Shown here: positions 6,415-13,604 of the stretch, piece after piece
How positions within the stretch are numbered: position 1 is the stretch's first letter
How the letters are laid out: every line of letters starts with the position of its first letter
Assembly (NCBI GenBank): GCA_002402005.2
Contig: NVUS02000145.1
Span: forward strand, 1 to 14,698
Origin: OCS116 cluster bacterium
Lineage (GTDB): Bacteria > Pseudomonadota > Alphaproteobacteria > Rhizobiales > OSC116
Length of the DNA stretch: 14,698 nucleotides
Reading direction: 5' to 3'
Program-made: the position numbers and the translations under genes
Notes under the pieces: generated by a model
The model's input: the letters and a program-made list of their open reading frames with translations, nothing else
Databases searched by the model: none
What the model was told of the DNA's origin: nothing

Positions 6415-6800
6415 CAAAGAACTTCACCACCAACATTTTCTTCTCTGGCTTTCCAGTCTGCCATCACACCCTTAGGTGTAGATAGAATAGAAATACCAAG
6501 ACCATTATATACAGGTGTAATGTCTTTCACGGATGAATAAACACGACGACCTGGCTTTGAAACACGCTTAACTTCCTGAATAACAGGAGCGCCTTCAAAA
6601 TACTTTAGCTCGATTTCATATTCAGATTTGCCACCGTCAAATTCAACAGCTGCATAACCACGAATGAAACCTTCATCTGCCAAAACGTCTAATACACGGC
6701 CACGTAGGTTAGAAGCCGGTGTAGACACCATGCTTTTACCACGCATTTGCGCATTACGAATACGAGTTAGCATATCACCGAGAGGATCTGTCATAACCAT
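6402..6800 (-). CDS. rpsH: 30S ribosomal protein S8
   Basis: S8 is a primary 16S rRNA-binding protein of the 30S platform region. In E. coli it also represses the spc operon by binding mRNA. The 132-residue product starts MVMTDPLGDMLTRIRNAQ, has the central EVKRVSKPGRRVY (74-86), and ends with the RNA-binding C-terminal half, GLGISILSTPKGVMADWKAR (100-119) and GGEVLCQLF. Two ATGs lie six bases apart; the first has AGGAG nine bases upstream and is chosen, the second (6794) would remove two residues. It follows rpsN after 12 nt, and the Shine-Dalgarno overlaps the rpsN stop. I could not identify an E. coli-like S8 target at rplX-rplE. Confidence 0.98.
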   Translation of the reverse strand: MVMTDPLGDMLTRIRNAQMRGKSMVSTPASNLRGRVLDVLADEGFIRGYAAVEFDGGKSEYEIELKYFEGAPVIQEVKRVSKPGRRVYSSVKDITPVYNGLGISILSTPKGVMADWKAREENVGGEVLCQLF

Positions 6801-6812
6801 AATTTTTATCTC

Positions 6813-7118
6813 CTACCAGCTCGATTTTACAAGGCCAGGTATTTTACCTTGAGAACCAAGTTCTCTAAGCGCAATACGTGACATTTTAAGTTTACGGTAG
6901 TAACCGCGTGGACGACCTGTAACTTCACAACGATTTTTAAGGCGAGTTTTAGAACCATTGCGAGGTAATTTCGCAAGATCCATACGGGCTTTAAAACGTT
7001 CTTCAGGTTTTAGGTTCGTATCTTTTGAGATGACAATAAGTGCAGCGCGTTTGTCAGCATATTTTTTGACAGTGCGTTGGCGCTTATACTCTCTTTGCAT
7101 CATACTTACTTTAGCCAT
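6813..7118 (-). CDS. rpsN: 30S ribosomal protein S14, zinc-free form
   Basis: S14 is a head protein of the 30S subunit, needed for S3, S10 and S19 assembly. The product is 101 residues from the ATG at 7116-7118: MAKVSMMQREYKRQR at the start, RCEVTGRPRGYYRKLKMSR (66-84) and LRELGSQGKIPGLVKSSW at the end. It has one cysteine only, so it is the long zinc-independent form rather than the 61-residue four-cysteine form. The frame is open 189 bases further upstream, but that extension lies inside rplE and matches no S14. AAGG seven bases before the chosen ATG lies in the last codons of rplE, 4 nt upstream, which suggests coupling. Confidence 0.98.
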   Translation of the reverse strand: MAKVSMMQREYKRQRTVKKYADKRAALIVISKDTNLKPEERFKARMDLAKLPRNGSKTRLKNRCEVTGRPRGYYRKLKMSRIALRELGSQGKIPGLVKSSW

Positions 7119-7122
7119 ATAA

Positions 7123-7683
7123 CTATTCCTTATCCTTTGGGAAAGGGAAGTTAAACCCTTTAAGCAATGAACGAGCTTCGTCATCAGTTTTGGCAGTTGT
7201 ACAAACAATAATGTCCATACCCCACATAACGTCAATTTTATCATAATCGATTTCAGGGAAAACGATATGTTCTTTAACGCCCATAGCAAAGTTACCATTG
7301 CCATCAAAACTTTTAGGATTTAGCCCACGGAAGTCACGAGTACGAGGTAGAGCAATGGTGATTAGACGATCTAAAAACTCAAATGCTGCATTGCCACGTA
7401 ATGTAACTTTACAACCTAGCGGCATTTCTTCACGCACTTTAAAAGTGGCGATAGATTTACGTGCTTTGGTAATCACTGGCTTTTGGCCGGCAATTGCTGT
7501 TAACGCGTCAACAGCTGATTTAATTTTTTTAGTGTCGGCAACAGTTTCGCCCACACCCATGTTGATCACAACTTTATCAAGTTGTGGGATAAGCATGTCA
7601 TTAGAATAATTAAATTCTTTTTTCAGCTCGGCGCGTACAACATCCACATAATGCTTTTTCAAGCGTGCTACGTTATTAGACAT
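7123..7683 (-). CDS. rplE: 50S ribosomal protein L5
   Basis: L5 binds 5S rRNA with L18, forms the central protuberance and touches the P-site tRNA and S13. The chosen ATG (7681-7683) gives 186 residues, starting MSNNVARLKKHYVDVV. Conserved parts are KVVINMGVGE (near 37-46), GQKPVITKARKSIATFKVRE (66-85), GCKVTLRGNAAFEFLDRL (90-107), and the C-terminal GVKEHIVFPEI and GMDIIVCTTAKTDDEARSLL. An in-frame TTG directly before the ATG would add one residue and is less likely; AGGAG is nine bases before the ATG. The start lies 8 nt inside the end of rplX, so translation is probably coupled. Confidence 0.97.
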   Translation of the reverse strand: MSNNVARLKKHYVDVVRAELKKEFNYSNDMLIPQLDKVVINMGVGETVADTKKIKSAVDALTAIAGQKPVITKARKSIATFKVREEMPLGCKVTLRGNAAFEFLDRLITIALPRTRDFRGLNPKSFDGNGNFAMGVKEHIVFPEIDYDKIDVMWGMDIIVCTTAKTDDEARSLLKGFNFPFPKDKE

Positions 7684-7996
7684 CAATCACATCTCCTGAA
7701 CGTTTAGCAAAGCGAACTTTTTTACCGTCGACAACTTTATAACCAACACGAGTTGGTTTGCCGTCTTTCGGATCTTCAAGCGCAATGTTTGAAATATTGA
7801 TCGTTGCTTCTTTAGTGAAGATACCACCCTCAGCAGTTTGCGTCGGTTTTGTGTGGCGCTTCACTATGTTCACACCTGAAACAATGGCGCGGTTTTCTTT
7901 AGGCATAACCTTAAGAACTTGGCCTTTTTTACCAGCATCACGGCCGGTAAGAACAACCACATTGTCGCCTTTTTTGATTTTCAACTTAACAGCCAT
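7676..7996 (-). CDS. rplX: 50S ribosomal protein L24
   Basis: L24 is an assembly-initiating 50S protein, near the polypeptide exit. The 106-residue product carries an N-terminal KOW motif: KGDNVVVLTGRDAGKKGQVL (9-28). The conserved NIVKRHTKPT (44-53) and GGIFTKEATINISNIAL (57-73) follow, then the C-terminal RVGYKVVDGKKVRFAKRSG. Start is ATG one base after the rplN stop. Its ribosome-binding site GGAGG is encoded by the last codons of rplN, and its end overlaps rplE by 8 nt. This rplN-rplX-rplE trio is very tightly packed. Confidence 0.98.
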   Translation of the reverse strand: MAVKLKIKKGDNVVVLTGRDAGKKGQVLKVMPKENRAIVSGVNIVKRHTKPTQTAEGGIFTKEATINISNIALEDPKDGKPTRVGYKVVDGKKVRFAKRSGDVIDV

Positions 7997-7997
7997 A

Positions 7998-8366
7998 TTA
8001 CAGAACCTCCGGCGCTAGTGACACAATTTTCATGTGTTTCTTGGCACGTAGTTCACGTACAACTGGGCCAAAAATACGCGTTCCGATAGGTTCGCCGTTT
8101 GCGTTCACAAGGACCGCAGCGTTCGTATCAAAACGGATCATAGAACCATCTTTACGTTGGATGTCTTTTCTCGTACGCACGATAACCGCACGACGAACGT
8201 CACCCTTTTTCACTTTACCGTTAGGTGTAGCTTCTTTTACACTAACCACTATAACATCGCCTACGGACGCAGTTTTGCGTTTCGAACCACCAAGTACTTT
8301 AATGCACTGAACGCGCTTCGCACCCGAGTTATCGGCAACATCTAGATTTGTTTGCATTTGAATCAT
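7998..8366 (-). CDS. rplN: 50S ribosomal protein L14
   Basis: L14 lies at the 30S-50S interface, contacts L19 and takes part in bridge B8. It is also the contact for the silencing factor RsfS in other bacteria. The 122-residue product has the family length and signatures: MIQMQTNLDVADNSGAKRVQ (1-20), a second basic segment GKVKKGDVRRAVIVRTRK (51-68), and GTRIFGPVVRELRAKKHMKI (96-115), ending SLAPEVL. The first ATG is used, with GAAGGA eight bases upstream. It opens the spc cluster. The 70-nt gap after rpsQ is shorter than the E. coli region holding the spc promoter, and I see no convincing promoter in it. Confidence 0.98.
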   Translation of the reverse strand: MIQMQTNLDVADNSGAKRVQCIKVLGGSKRKTASVGDVIVVSVKEATPNGKVKKGDVRRAVIVRTRKDIQRKDGSMIRFDTNAAVLVNANGEPIGTRIFGPVVRELRAKKHMKIVSLAPEVL

Positions 8367-8436
8367 GACATATGTCCTTCAAATAGCCCCCACCCAAGTC
8401 AATGAATAGAGGCGATGCTCAACAAATAAGAATCAG

Positions 8437-8664
8437 TTATTTAATAACTGCCCATTTTTTGTTTTTCGATACCGGCTTGGTTTCTTCGATACGTATAATA
8501 TCTCCGACCTTAACCGAGTTATTTTCATCATGCGCATGATACTTTTTAGTACTACGCACGGTCTTCTTAAGCAATGAATCGGTAAAACGACGTTCTACTT
8601 TAACCACTACCGTTTTATCATTAGCGTCTGAAGTTACGACGCCTTGTAGGATACGTTTTGGCAT
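8437..8664 (-). CDS. rpsQ: 30S ribosomal protein S17
   Basis: S17 is a primary-binding OB-fold protein of the 30S body, important for early 16S rRNA folding. The 75-residue product shows MPKRILQGVVTSDANDKTVV (1-20), VERRFTDSLLKKTVRSTKKY (23-42), then HAHDENN (43-49) and VGDIIRIEETKPVSKNKKW (53-71), all standard. ATG start with AGAGGA six bases upstream, beside the rpmC stop 12 nt away. It is the last gene of the S10 cluster, and 70 nt separate it from rplN. That gap carries a weak AT-only stem (8424-8429 with 8437-8442) and a G-rich GGGTGGGGG, neither persuasive as a terminator. Confidence 0.98.
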   Translation of the reverse strand: MPKRILQGVVTSDANDKTVVVKVERRFTDSLLKKTVRSTKKYHAHDENNSVKVGDIIRIEETKPVSKNKKWAVIK

Positions 8665-8676
8665 ATCAAATCCTCT

Positions 8677-8877
8677 TTACGCTTTCGCTTCAGCGCGCAA
8701 TTGCGTCTGAACCGTTTGAACTCTTGCAATATCACGGCGCACTTCACGTACTCGTGATGGTTTTTCCAGCTGGCCAGTGGCCTTTTGAAAACGTAAGTTA
8801 AATTGCTCTTTCTTAAGACCGAGCAACTCATCTTGAAGTTCATCCAAGCTTTTATCTTTTAATTCATTGGCCTTCAT
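8677..8877 (-). CDS. rpmC: 50S ribosomal protein L29
   Basis: L29 is a small helical protein at the peptide exit tunnel, beside L23 and the trigger-factor and SRP docking site. The 66-residue product is predicted to be almost all helix. It has the signatures KANELKDKSLDELQDELLGL (2-21), KEQFNLRFQKATGQLEKPSR (23-42) and VREVRRDIARVQT (43-55). ATG start; the Shine-Dalgarno is AGAGG about nine bases upstream. It is unusual in being 90 nt from rplP, since the two genes are nearly contiguous in many bacteria; the gap holds a long imperfect hairpin. Confidence 0.97.
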   Translation of the reverse strand: MKANELKDKSLDELQDELLGLKKEQFNLRFQKATGQLEKPSRVREVRRDIARVQTVQTQLRAEAKA

Positions 8878-8903
8878 GGGCCTATCCTCTCAAAAATAAT
8901 GCC

Positions 8904-8952
8904 TGGCTGCGTAACGATTGGTGCTATATAGACCAGATTCGCAATGCAGCCA
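8904..8952 (-). other. Long imperfect hairpin between rplP and rpmC
   Basis: On the minus strand TGGCTGC … GCAGCCA (8946-8952 with 8904-8910) form a perfect 7-bp base. Interior pairs GCGA/TCGT and TGGT/ACCA, broken by mismatches, lead to a CTATATAGC loop. About 16 pairs are possible in 49 nt. The downstream side reads GGCATTATTTTTG, a short delayed T-run. It could be a weak attenuator or an RNA-processing site; function is inferred. Confidence 0.5.
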
Positions 8953-8967
8953 AACAAAATATTAAAG

Positions 8968-9381
8968 TTATACGTCTAAACGTTGCACAAACTTCACCTT
9001 GATAGGCAGTTTTTGTGCGCCCAAACGTAAGGCTTCTTTTGCAGTTTCTAAATCAACACCGTCAATTTCGAACATAATACGGCCAGGTTTTACCCGAGCT
9101 GCCCAAAATTCAACAGAGCCTTTACCTTTACCCATACGAACTTCAAGTGGCTTTTTAGACACAGGAACATCTGGGAAAACACGAATCCACACACGGCCAA
9201 CACGCTTCATGTGACGGGTAATTGCCCGACGACATGCTTCGATTTGACGTGCAGTAATACGATCTGGTTCTAAGGCTTTTAGGCCATAAGTTCCAAAATT
9301 CATATCCGAACCACCTTTGGCTTTACCCTTGATGCGGCCTTTATGGGCTTTCCGGAATTTTGTACGTTTTGGTTGTAACAT
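8968..9381 (-). CDS. rplP: 50S ribosomal protein L16
   Basis: L16 is needed for late 50S assembly and helps position the acceptor arm of A-site tRNA near the peptidyl transferase centre. The 137-residue product begins MLQPKRTKFRKAHKGRIKG and carries NFGTYGLKALEPDRITARQI (28-47), RVWIRVFPD (63-71) and EVRMGKGKGSVEFWAARVKP (80-99). Arg82 in that stretch corresponds to the E. coli Arg81 that can be hydroxylated; whether it is here is unknown. ATG start, 21 nt after rpsC. Confidence 0.98.
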   Translation of the reverse strand: MLQPKRTKFRKAHKGRIKGKAKGGSDMNFGTYGLKALEPDRITARQIEACRRAITRHMKRVGRVWIRVFPDVPVSKKPLEVRMGKGKGSVEFWAARVKPGRIMFEIDGVDLETAKEALRLGAQKLPIKVKFVQRLDV

Positions 9382-9402
9382 AACTTATTCTCCAATCAAA
9401 AG

Positions 9403-10131
9403 TTAGCGATTATTACGCGGACGGTCACCACGACCACCACGTTGGCGATCACCACCACGACCACCAGCAGCAAGCGCTAAACGCTCTTGAGCCATTGGAT
9501 CATGTTCCATAATCTCGCCTTTAAAGATCCACACTTTAATGCCGATAACACCATATGCTGTATGCGCTTTGGCAACACCATAGTCAATGTTTGAGCGTAG
9601 AGTGTGCAAAGGCACGCGGCCTTCACGATACCATTCAGTACGCGCAATCTCAGCACCGCCAAGACGGCCAGCACAGTTAATACGAATGCCTAGTGCACCT
9701 TGGCGCATAGCACCTTGTACAGCACGTTTCATCGCACGACGGAACGCAACACGGCGTTCTAGTTGTTGAGCTACTGCTTCAGCAACCAAACGGGCATCAA
9801 CTTCAGGTTTGCGAACTTCAACAATGTTGATGGTCACTTCACCGTCGGTCATTTTGCCAACCATGCGTTTAATGCGTTCAATGTCTGAACCTTTTTTACC
9901 AATAACCACACCAGGGCGGGCTGTATGGATAGATACACGACATGTCTTATGTGGGCGTTCAATAATGATCTTAGAAATACCAGCAGCTTGAAGTTTTTTC
10001 TCAAGCATATTACGAATTTTCAGATCTTCATGCAACAATTTGCCATATTCACCAGCATCTGCATACCAGCGGCTATCCCAAGTACGGTTGATGCCAAGAC
10101 GGAAACCAATAGGGTTAACTTTTTGTCCCAT
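9403..10131 (-). CDS. rpsC: 30S ribosomal protein S3
   Basis: S3 lines the mRNA entry channel of the 30S head and contributes to ribosomal helicase activity with S4 and S5. The 242-residue product begins MGQKVNPIGFRLGI and has a KH type II domain with the VVIGKKGSDIERIK loop (GKKG at 78-81). The C-terminal domain holds GAMRQGALGIRINCAGRLGG (140-159) and IARTEWYREGRVPLHTLR (162-179). The tail 222-242 is rich in Gly, Arg and Asp and probably disordered. Its ATG shares one base with the rplV stop (TAATG), with GAGGAG eight bases upstream inside rplV. Confidence 0.98.
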   Translation of the reverse strand: MGQKVNPIGFRLGINRTWDSRWYADAGEYGKLLHEDLKIRNMLEKKLQAAGISKIIIERPHKTCRVSIHTARPGVVIGKKGSDIERIKRMVGKMTDGEVTINIVEVRKPEVDARLVAEAVAQQLERRVAFRRAMKRAVQGAMRQGALGIRINCAGRLGGAEIARTEWYREGRVPLHTLRSNIDYGVAKAHTAYGVIGIKVWIFKGEIMEHDPMAQERLALAAGGRGGDRQRGGRGDRPRNNR

Positions 10132-10511
10132 TATGCTTGCTCCTCAGCTTCTTTAACGATGATTGTTAGCTGACTGAAAGGCTTCAGAATTTTACCAACA
10201 CGTCCACGAGCTCTAGGCTGCCAACGTTTCATCACTAAGTTTTTACCAACATATGCTTCATGAACAATCAAAGCGTCTACATCGAGACCATGATTGTTTT
10301 CAGCGTTTGCAATTGCAGATTCCAAAGTTTTAAGCACTGTACCTGAAATACGTTTGTGCGAAAATTGCAGGTCTGCTAATGCTTTTTCAACTTTTTTGCC
10401 ACGAATGAGCTGTGCGAGTAGATTTAGCTTTTGAGGGCTAGTTCTAATCATGCGGGTGACCGCTTGAGCTTCATTATCAGCAAGAGAGCGTTCTCTTTTT
10501 GCTTTACCCAT
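10131..10511 (-). CDS. rplV: 50S ribosomal protein L22
   Basis: L22 spans 23S rRNA domains and its long beta-hairpin lines the exit tunnel at the constriction, where macrolide-resistance changes occur in other bacteria. The 126-residue product has the core VTRMIRTSPQKLNLLAQLIR (18-37), KTLESAIANAENN (61-73) and the tunnel hairpin segment with RWQPRARGRVGKI (97-109), followed by a short acidic end. No deletion is evident in the hairpin. ATG start two bases after the rpsS stop, with AGAAGG inside the end of rpsS. Confidence 0.98.
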   Translation of the reverse strand: MGKAKRERSLADNEAQAVTRMIRTSPQKLNLLAQLIRGKKVEKALADLQFSHKRISGTVLKTLESAIANAENNHGLDVDALIVHEAYVGKNLVMKRWQPRARGRVGKILKPFSQLTIIVKEAEEQA

Positions 10512-10513
10512 GA

Positions 10514-10792
10514 CTATTTCCTTCTCGCTTTTTTATCAGCCAGATGGCCATAATATGTACGAGTTGGTGAAAATTCACCAAACTTATGTCCGATCATATC
10601 TTCATTAACATTCACTGGTATATGTTTTTTACCATTGTGAACGCCGAAGGTAAGACCCACGAATTGAGGTAGAATCGTAGAACGTCTACTCCAAATTTTA
10701 ATAACTTCATTACGTCCTGATTCACGCACTTTTTCTGCTTTTTTAAGCAAATAAGCGTCAATATAAGGACCTTTCCATAATGAACGTGCCAT
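10514..10792 (-). CDS. rpsS: 30S ribosomal protein S19
   Basis: S19 is in the 30S head, binds 16S rRNA together with S13 and approaches the A-site finger of 23S rRNA. The 92-residue product shows MARSLWKGPYIDAYLLKK (1-18), KIWSRRSTILPQFVGLTFGV (32-51), HNGKKHIPVNVNEDMIGHKF (52-71) and GEFSPTRTYYGH (72-83), with a basic end KKARRK. Length and motifs match closely. ATG start nine bases after rplB. Confidence 0.98.
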   Translation of the reverse strand: MARSLWKGPYIDAYLLKKAEKVRESGRNEVIKIWSRRSTILPQFVGLTFGVHNGKKHIPVNVNEDMIGHKFGEFSPTRTYYGHLADKKARRK

Positions 10793-10801
10793 TTATAATT
10801 C

Positions 10802-11641
10802 CTAACGTTTATTTTTGCGCAAATGACGGCTACGAACGATATATTTATCGGTAGCTTTATTTGAACGTGTGCGTTTACCTTTAGTCGGCTTACCCCATGG
10901 TGTCACAGGATGACGACCACCAGATGTACGACCTTCACCACCACCATGTGGATGATCCACAGGGTTCATAGCGACACCACGTACAGAAGGGCGTTTGCCT
11001 TTCCAGCGTGTACGGCCAGCTTTACCAAAGTTTTGGTTCGAATTGTCAGGGTTAGAAACAGCACCAATTGTCGCCATGCATTCAGACCGAACAATACGTT
11101 GTTCACCTGAATTCAAGCGCAAAATAGCGTAACTACTATCACGACCCACCAATTGTACGTAAGCACCAGCAGCACGAGCGATTTGACCGCCCTTACCCGC
11201 TTTAAGCTCAACATTATGTACAATCGTACCAATAGGCATGCTGCCTAGTGGCATGGCGTTACCAGGTTTAACGTCAACCTTGTTGCCAGCTACAACAACA
11301 TCGCCAGCGGCTAAACGTTGTGGTGCGATAATGTATGATAATTCACCATCTTCATAACGAATAAGCGCAATAAATGCTGTACGGTTAGGATCGTATTCAA
11401 TACGTTCCACCGTGGCAGCCATATCCCATTTACGACGTTTAAAGTCGATCATACGATATGTACGCTTATGCCCGCCACCAATGCGACGTGCTGTTATACG
11501 ACCGGTATTATTCCGGCCGCCTTTTTTTGTTAAACCCTCTGTGAGGCTTTTAACAGGTTTTCCTTTCCAGAGGTCAGAACGGTCGATCAAAATCAGACCG
11601 CGTTGACCAGGACTGGTAGGTTTATAACTCTTGAGTGCCAT
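10802..11641 (-). CDS. rplB: 50S ribosomal protein L2
   Basis: L2 is one of the largest 50S proteins, essential for subunit association and peptidyl transferase assembly. The 279-residue product has the N-terminal MALKSYKPTSPGQRG, the RNA-binding GGGHKRTYRMIDFKR (55-69), the SH3-like region with GSMPIGTIVHNVELKAGKGG (133-152), and the C-terminal VRGVAMNPVDHPHGGGEGRT (220-239). His230 there corresponds to E. coli His229, which is important for peptidyl transfer. It follows rplW after 29 nt. Its ribosome-binding site is only GAAAGAA, weaker than most here, and an upstream hairpin spans the rplW stop. Confidence 0.98.
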   Translation of the reverse strand: MALKSYKPTSPGQRGLILIDRSDLWKGKPVKSLTEGLTKKGGRNNTGRITARRIGGGHKRTYRMIDFKRRKWDMAATVERIEYDPNRTAFIALIRYEDGELSYIIAPQRLAAGDVVVAGNKVDVKPGNAMPLGSMPIGTIVHNVELKAGKGGQIARAAGAYVQLVGRDSSYAILRLNSGEQRIVRSECMATIGAVSNPDNSNQNFGKAGRTRWKGKRPSVRGVAMNPVDHPHGGGEGRTSGGRHPVTPWGKPTKGKRTRSNKATDKYIVRSRHLRKNKR

Positions 11642-11662
11642 AGTTTATTCTTTCGGCTTAGA

Positions 11663-11683
11663 GACTGGCCTTAAAGACCAGTC
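11663..11683 (-). other. Hairpin around the rplW stop codon
   Basis: On the minus strand GACTGG and CCAGTC pair over six bases around the loop TCTTTAAGG, which contains the rplW TAA stop (11671-11673). The 3' foot is 21 nt before the rplB ATG. It resembles the rpsH stop-codon hairpin in design, though it is shorter. An effect on rplB coupling is inferred only. Confidence 0.4.
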
Positions 11684-11964
11684 GTCACATCAATCATTTG
11701 GCCTTCTTCAAGGGTAACGATTGCTCTCTTGATGTCGTTACGTTTGCCCATGATACCTTTAAAGCGTTTGGTCTTACCCTTGCGGATAAGCGTGTTTACG
11801 GCTTTAACTTTAACATTAAACAAAGCTTCGACAGCTAGTTTGATTTCTGGTTTAGATGCAGTTTTCGCCACATCAAATACCACTTGGTTATGTTCTGACG
11901 CACCTGAAGTTTTTTCAGTGATTGCAGGTCCAACGATAACATCATATAGATCAGCTTTATCCAT
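11671..11964 (-). CDS. rplW: 50S ribosomal protein L23
   Basis: L23 sits at the tunnel exit next to L29 and is the docking point for trigger factor and SRP. The 97-residue product has DVIVGPAITEKTSGASEHNQ (8-27), KPEIKLAVEALFNVKVKAVN (38-57), TLIRKGKTKRFKGIMGKRND (58-77) and the end IKRAIVTLEEGQMIDVTTGL (78-97), normal for the bacterial family. Its ATG lies inside the end of rplD (8-nt overlap ATGGATAA), so coupling to rplD is likely. Confidence 0.98.
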   Translation of the reverse strand: MDKADLYDVIVGPAITEKTSGASEHNQVVFDVAKTASKPEIKLAVEALFNVKVKAVNTLIRKGKTKRFKGIMGKRNDIKRAIVTLEEGQMIDVTTGL

Positions 11965-12580
11965 TGAAACGTACCTCCAAGGCTTCTACTGCGGCTTTAG
12001 TAAGAACCAATTTCTTACGACGCAATATGTCATATACATTGATACCTTGAATTGGCAGCACATCAATATTTGGAATATTGCGAGCGGCTAAACCAAAGTT
12101 TGCATCAACTTCTACACCAGCAATAACCAAAGCGTTCACGAGGCCCAATTTTTCAAATTGTGCTTTCATATCTTTAGTTTTTGCAGATTTACTAGTGACA
12201 TTTTCAAGAATGATAATCTCGCCAGCTTGTGCTTTGGTTGACAAAGCGTGCTTTAGTGCTAAAGCACGAATTTTCTTCGGCAAAGAATGGGCATGTGAAC
12301 GAGGCACAGGACCAAATGCTTTACCACCACCACGGAAAAGTGGAGCTTTCCTGTTACCATGACGCGCGCCACCAGAACCTTTTTGGCGTACAAATTTCTT
12401 TGTAGAACCGGTTACTTCTGAGCGACCCAATGTCTTATGAGTACCAGCTTGGCGTTTTGCCATCTGATAATTCACCATGCGATGCAAAATATCAGCACGT
12501 GGTTCTAGACCGAAAATCTCTTCAGATAATTCGATAGAGCCTTTGCCTTTAGCATCGAGTGTTTGAATGTCTAATTTCAT
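11957..12580 (-). CDS. rplD: 50S ribosomal protein L4
   Basis: L4 is a primary 23S rRNA-binding protein whose extended loop reaches the exit tunnel opposite L22. In E. coli it also represses the S10 operon through the rpsJ leader. The 207-residue product has the tunnel loop at about 43-100, including SGGARHGNRKAPLFRGGGKA (69-88) and RSHAHSLPKKIRALALKHAL (94-113), and the usual C-terminal alpha/beta domain. With tuf directly upstream of rpsJ there is no long leader like the E. coli one, so L4 autoregulation of that type is doubtful here. ATG start two bases after rplC. Confidence 0.98.
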   Translation of the reverse strand: MKLDIQTLDAKGKGSIELSEEIFGLEPRADILHRMVNYQMAKRQAGTHKTLGRSEVTGSTKKFVRQKGSGGARHGNRKAPLFRGGGKAFGPVPRSHAHSLPKKIRALALKHALSTKAQAGEIIILENVTSKSAKTKDMKAQFEKLGLVNALVIAGVEVDANFGLAARNIPNIDVLPIQGINVYDILRRKKLVLTKAAVEALEVRFNG

Positions 12581-12582
12581 AA

Positions 12583-13284
12583 TTATTCACCCTTCTCTGC
12601 AGATGCACCAGCAGCAATAAAGCTACCAGGTGTCGGTAGATCAGCTGGTGTTGGTAGTTTAACAGCGTCGTTTAAGAACACCCAACCACCTTTAGAACCA
12701 GGGATAGCACCTTTAACAAGGATAATGTCACGAGCGACATCAGATTTTACAACTGTAAGATTTTGAACAGTTACACGAGTGTTACCCATGTGACCGGCCA
12801 TTTTCTTACCTTTGAAAACTTTACCAGGATCTTGACATTGGCCAGTAGAACCAAGGCTACGATGTGAGACTGACACACCATGTGATGCACGTAAACCACC
12901 AAAATTATGGCGTTTCATAGCGCCTTGAAAACCTTTACCAATTGAAATGCCAGTGGCATCAACCTTTTGACCATCAATAAAATGATCGGCTTTGATTGTC
13001 GCACCAACTTCGATTAGGTTTTCAGGAGAAACTCTGAATTCCGCAATCTTTTTCTTAGGTTCAACTTTAGCTTTCGCAAAGTGACCACGTTGGGCTTTTG
13101 AAACATTTTTAACTTTTGCAAAACCGCTACCCAGCTGCAATGCTGTGTAACCATTTTCTTCTTCAGTACGCTGGGCAATAACTTGACAAGTATCTAGTTT
13201 TAATACTGTCACCGGCACATGTTCTCCATCTTCGGAAAATACACGTGTCATACCTAGCTTCTGAGCGATAACGCCTGAACGCAT
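12583..13284 (-). CDS. rplC: 50S ribosomal protein L3
   Basis: L3 helps nucleate 50S assembly and has an extension reaching the peptidyl transferase centre. The 233-residue product begins MRSGVIAQKLGMTRVF and contains GTSIGKGFQGAMKR-like sequence (ISIGKGFQGAMKRHNFGG, 113-130) and the extension SHRSLGSTGQCQDPGKVFKG (140-159), continuing to KKMAGHMG. The glutamine near 151 is in the position of the E. coli Gln150 methylated by PrmB; a PrmB gene is not in view. The C-terminus is extended by about 25 residues relative to E. coli (…GSFIAAGASAEKGE), as often seen in alphaproteobacteria. ATG start, with AAGGA eight bases upstream overlapping the rpsJ stop. Confidence 0.98.
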   Translation of the reverse strand: MRSGVIAQKLGMTRVFSEDGEHVPVTVLKLDTCQVIAQRTEEENGYTALQLGSGFAKVKNVSKAQRGHFAKAKVEPKKKIAEFRVSPENLIEVGATIKADHFIDGQKVDATGISIGKGFQGAMKRHNFGGLRASHGVSVSHRSLGSTGQCQDPGKVFKGKKMAGHMGNTRVTVQNLTVVKSDVARDIILVKGAIPGSKGGWVFLNDAVKLPTPADLPTPGSFIAAGASAEKGE

Positions 13285-13295
13285 GAGCTCTGTCC

Positions 13296-13604
13296 TTACA
13301 GTTTGATTTCGACATCAACACCAGCAGCAAGGTCAAGCTTCATCAAAGCGTCGACTGTTTGCGGTGTTGGATCAACAATATCTAATACGCGTTTATGTGT
13401 GCGCATTTCGAATTGTTCACGACTTTTCTTATCAATGTGTGGACCACGCAAAACCGTATATTTTTCAATACGAGTAGGAAGCGGAATTGGACCACGCACT
13501 TGGGCGCCCGTACGGCGGGCAGTATTCACTATTTCTTTGGTCGAAGCATCTAAGATGCGATGATCAAAAGCTTTTAGACGAATACGAATATTTTGTCCGT
13601 GCAT
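13296..13604 (-). CDS. rpsJ: 30S ribosomal protein S10 / NusE
   Basis: S10 is a 30S head protein and, as NusE, also joins NusB and NusG in transcription antitermination and coupling. The chosen ATG (13602-13604) gives 102 residues: MHGQNIRIRLKAFDHRILDA at the start, RRTGAQVRGPIPLPTRIEKY (27-46), GPHIDKKSREQFEMRTHKRV (53-72) and the end MKLDLAAGVDVEIKL. An in-frame ATG six bases upstream (13608-13610) would add Met-Asn. However, the only Shine-Dalgarno, AAAGG, is one base from that codon but seven from the chosen one, and 102 residues matches typical alphaproteobacterial S10. It is first in the S10 cluster. Confidence 0.97.
   Translation of the reverse strand: MHGQNIRIRLKAFDHRILDASTKEIVNTARRTGAQVRGPIPLPTRIEKYTVLRGPHIDKKSREQFEMRTHKRVLDIVDPTPQTVDALMKLDLAAGVDVEIKL

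Noticed and set aside
7119..7307. Upstream extension of the rpsN frame to a 164-residue protein
   Set aside because: The extra residues lie entirely inside rplE and show no S14 similarity; the ATG at 7118 has a Shine-Dalgarno and gives the normal 101 residues.
7676..7720. S8 repressor target expected near the rplX-rplE junction
   Set aside because: I could not find the helix with bulged bases known from E. coli; nothing here supports S8 autoregulation at this site.
8367..8436. Possible spc promoter in the rpsQ-rplN gap
   Set aside because: No pair of -35 and -10 boxes with acceptable spacing was found; only an AT-only stem and a G-rich run are present.
8634..8843. Open frame of 69 codons across rpmC and rpsQ on the minus strand
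   Set aside because: It is out of frame with two well-recognised genes and has no recognisable motif; an overlap shadow.
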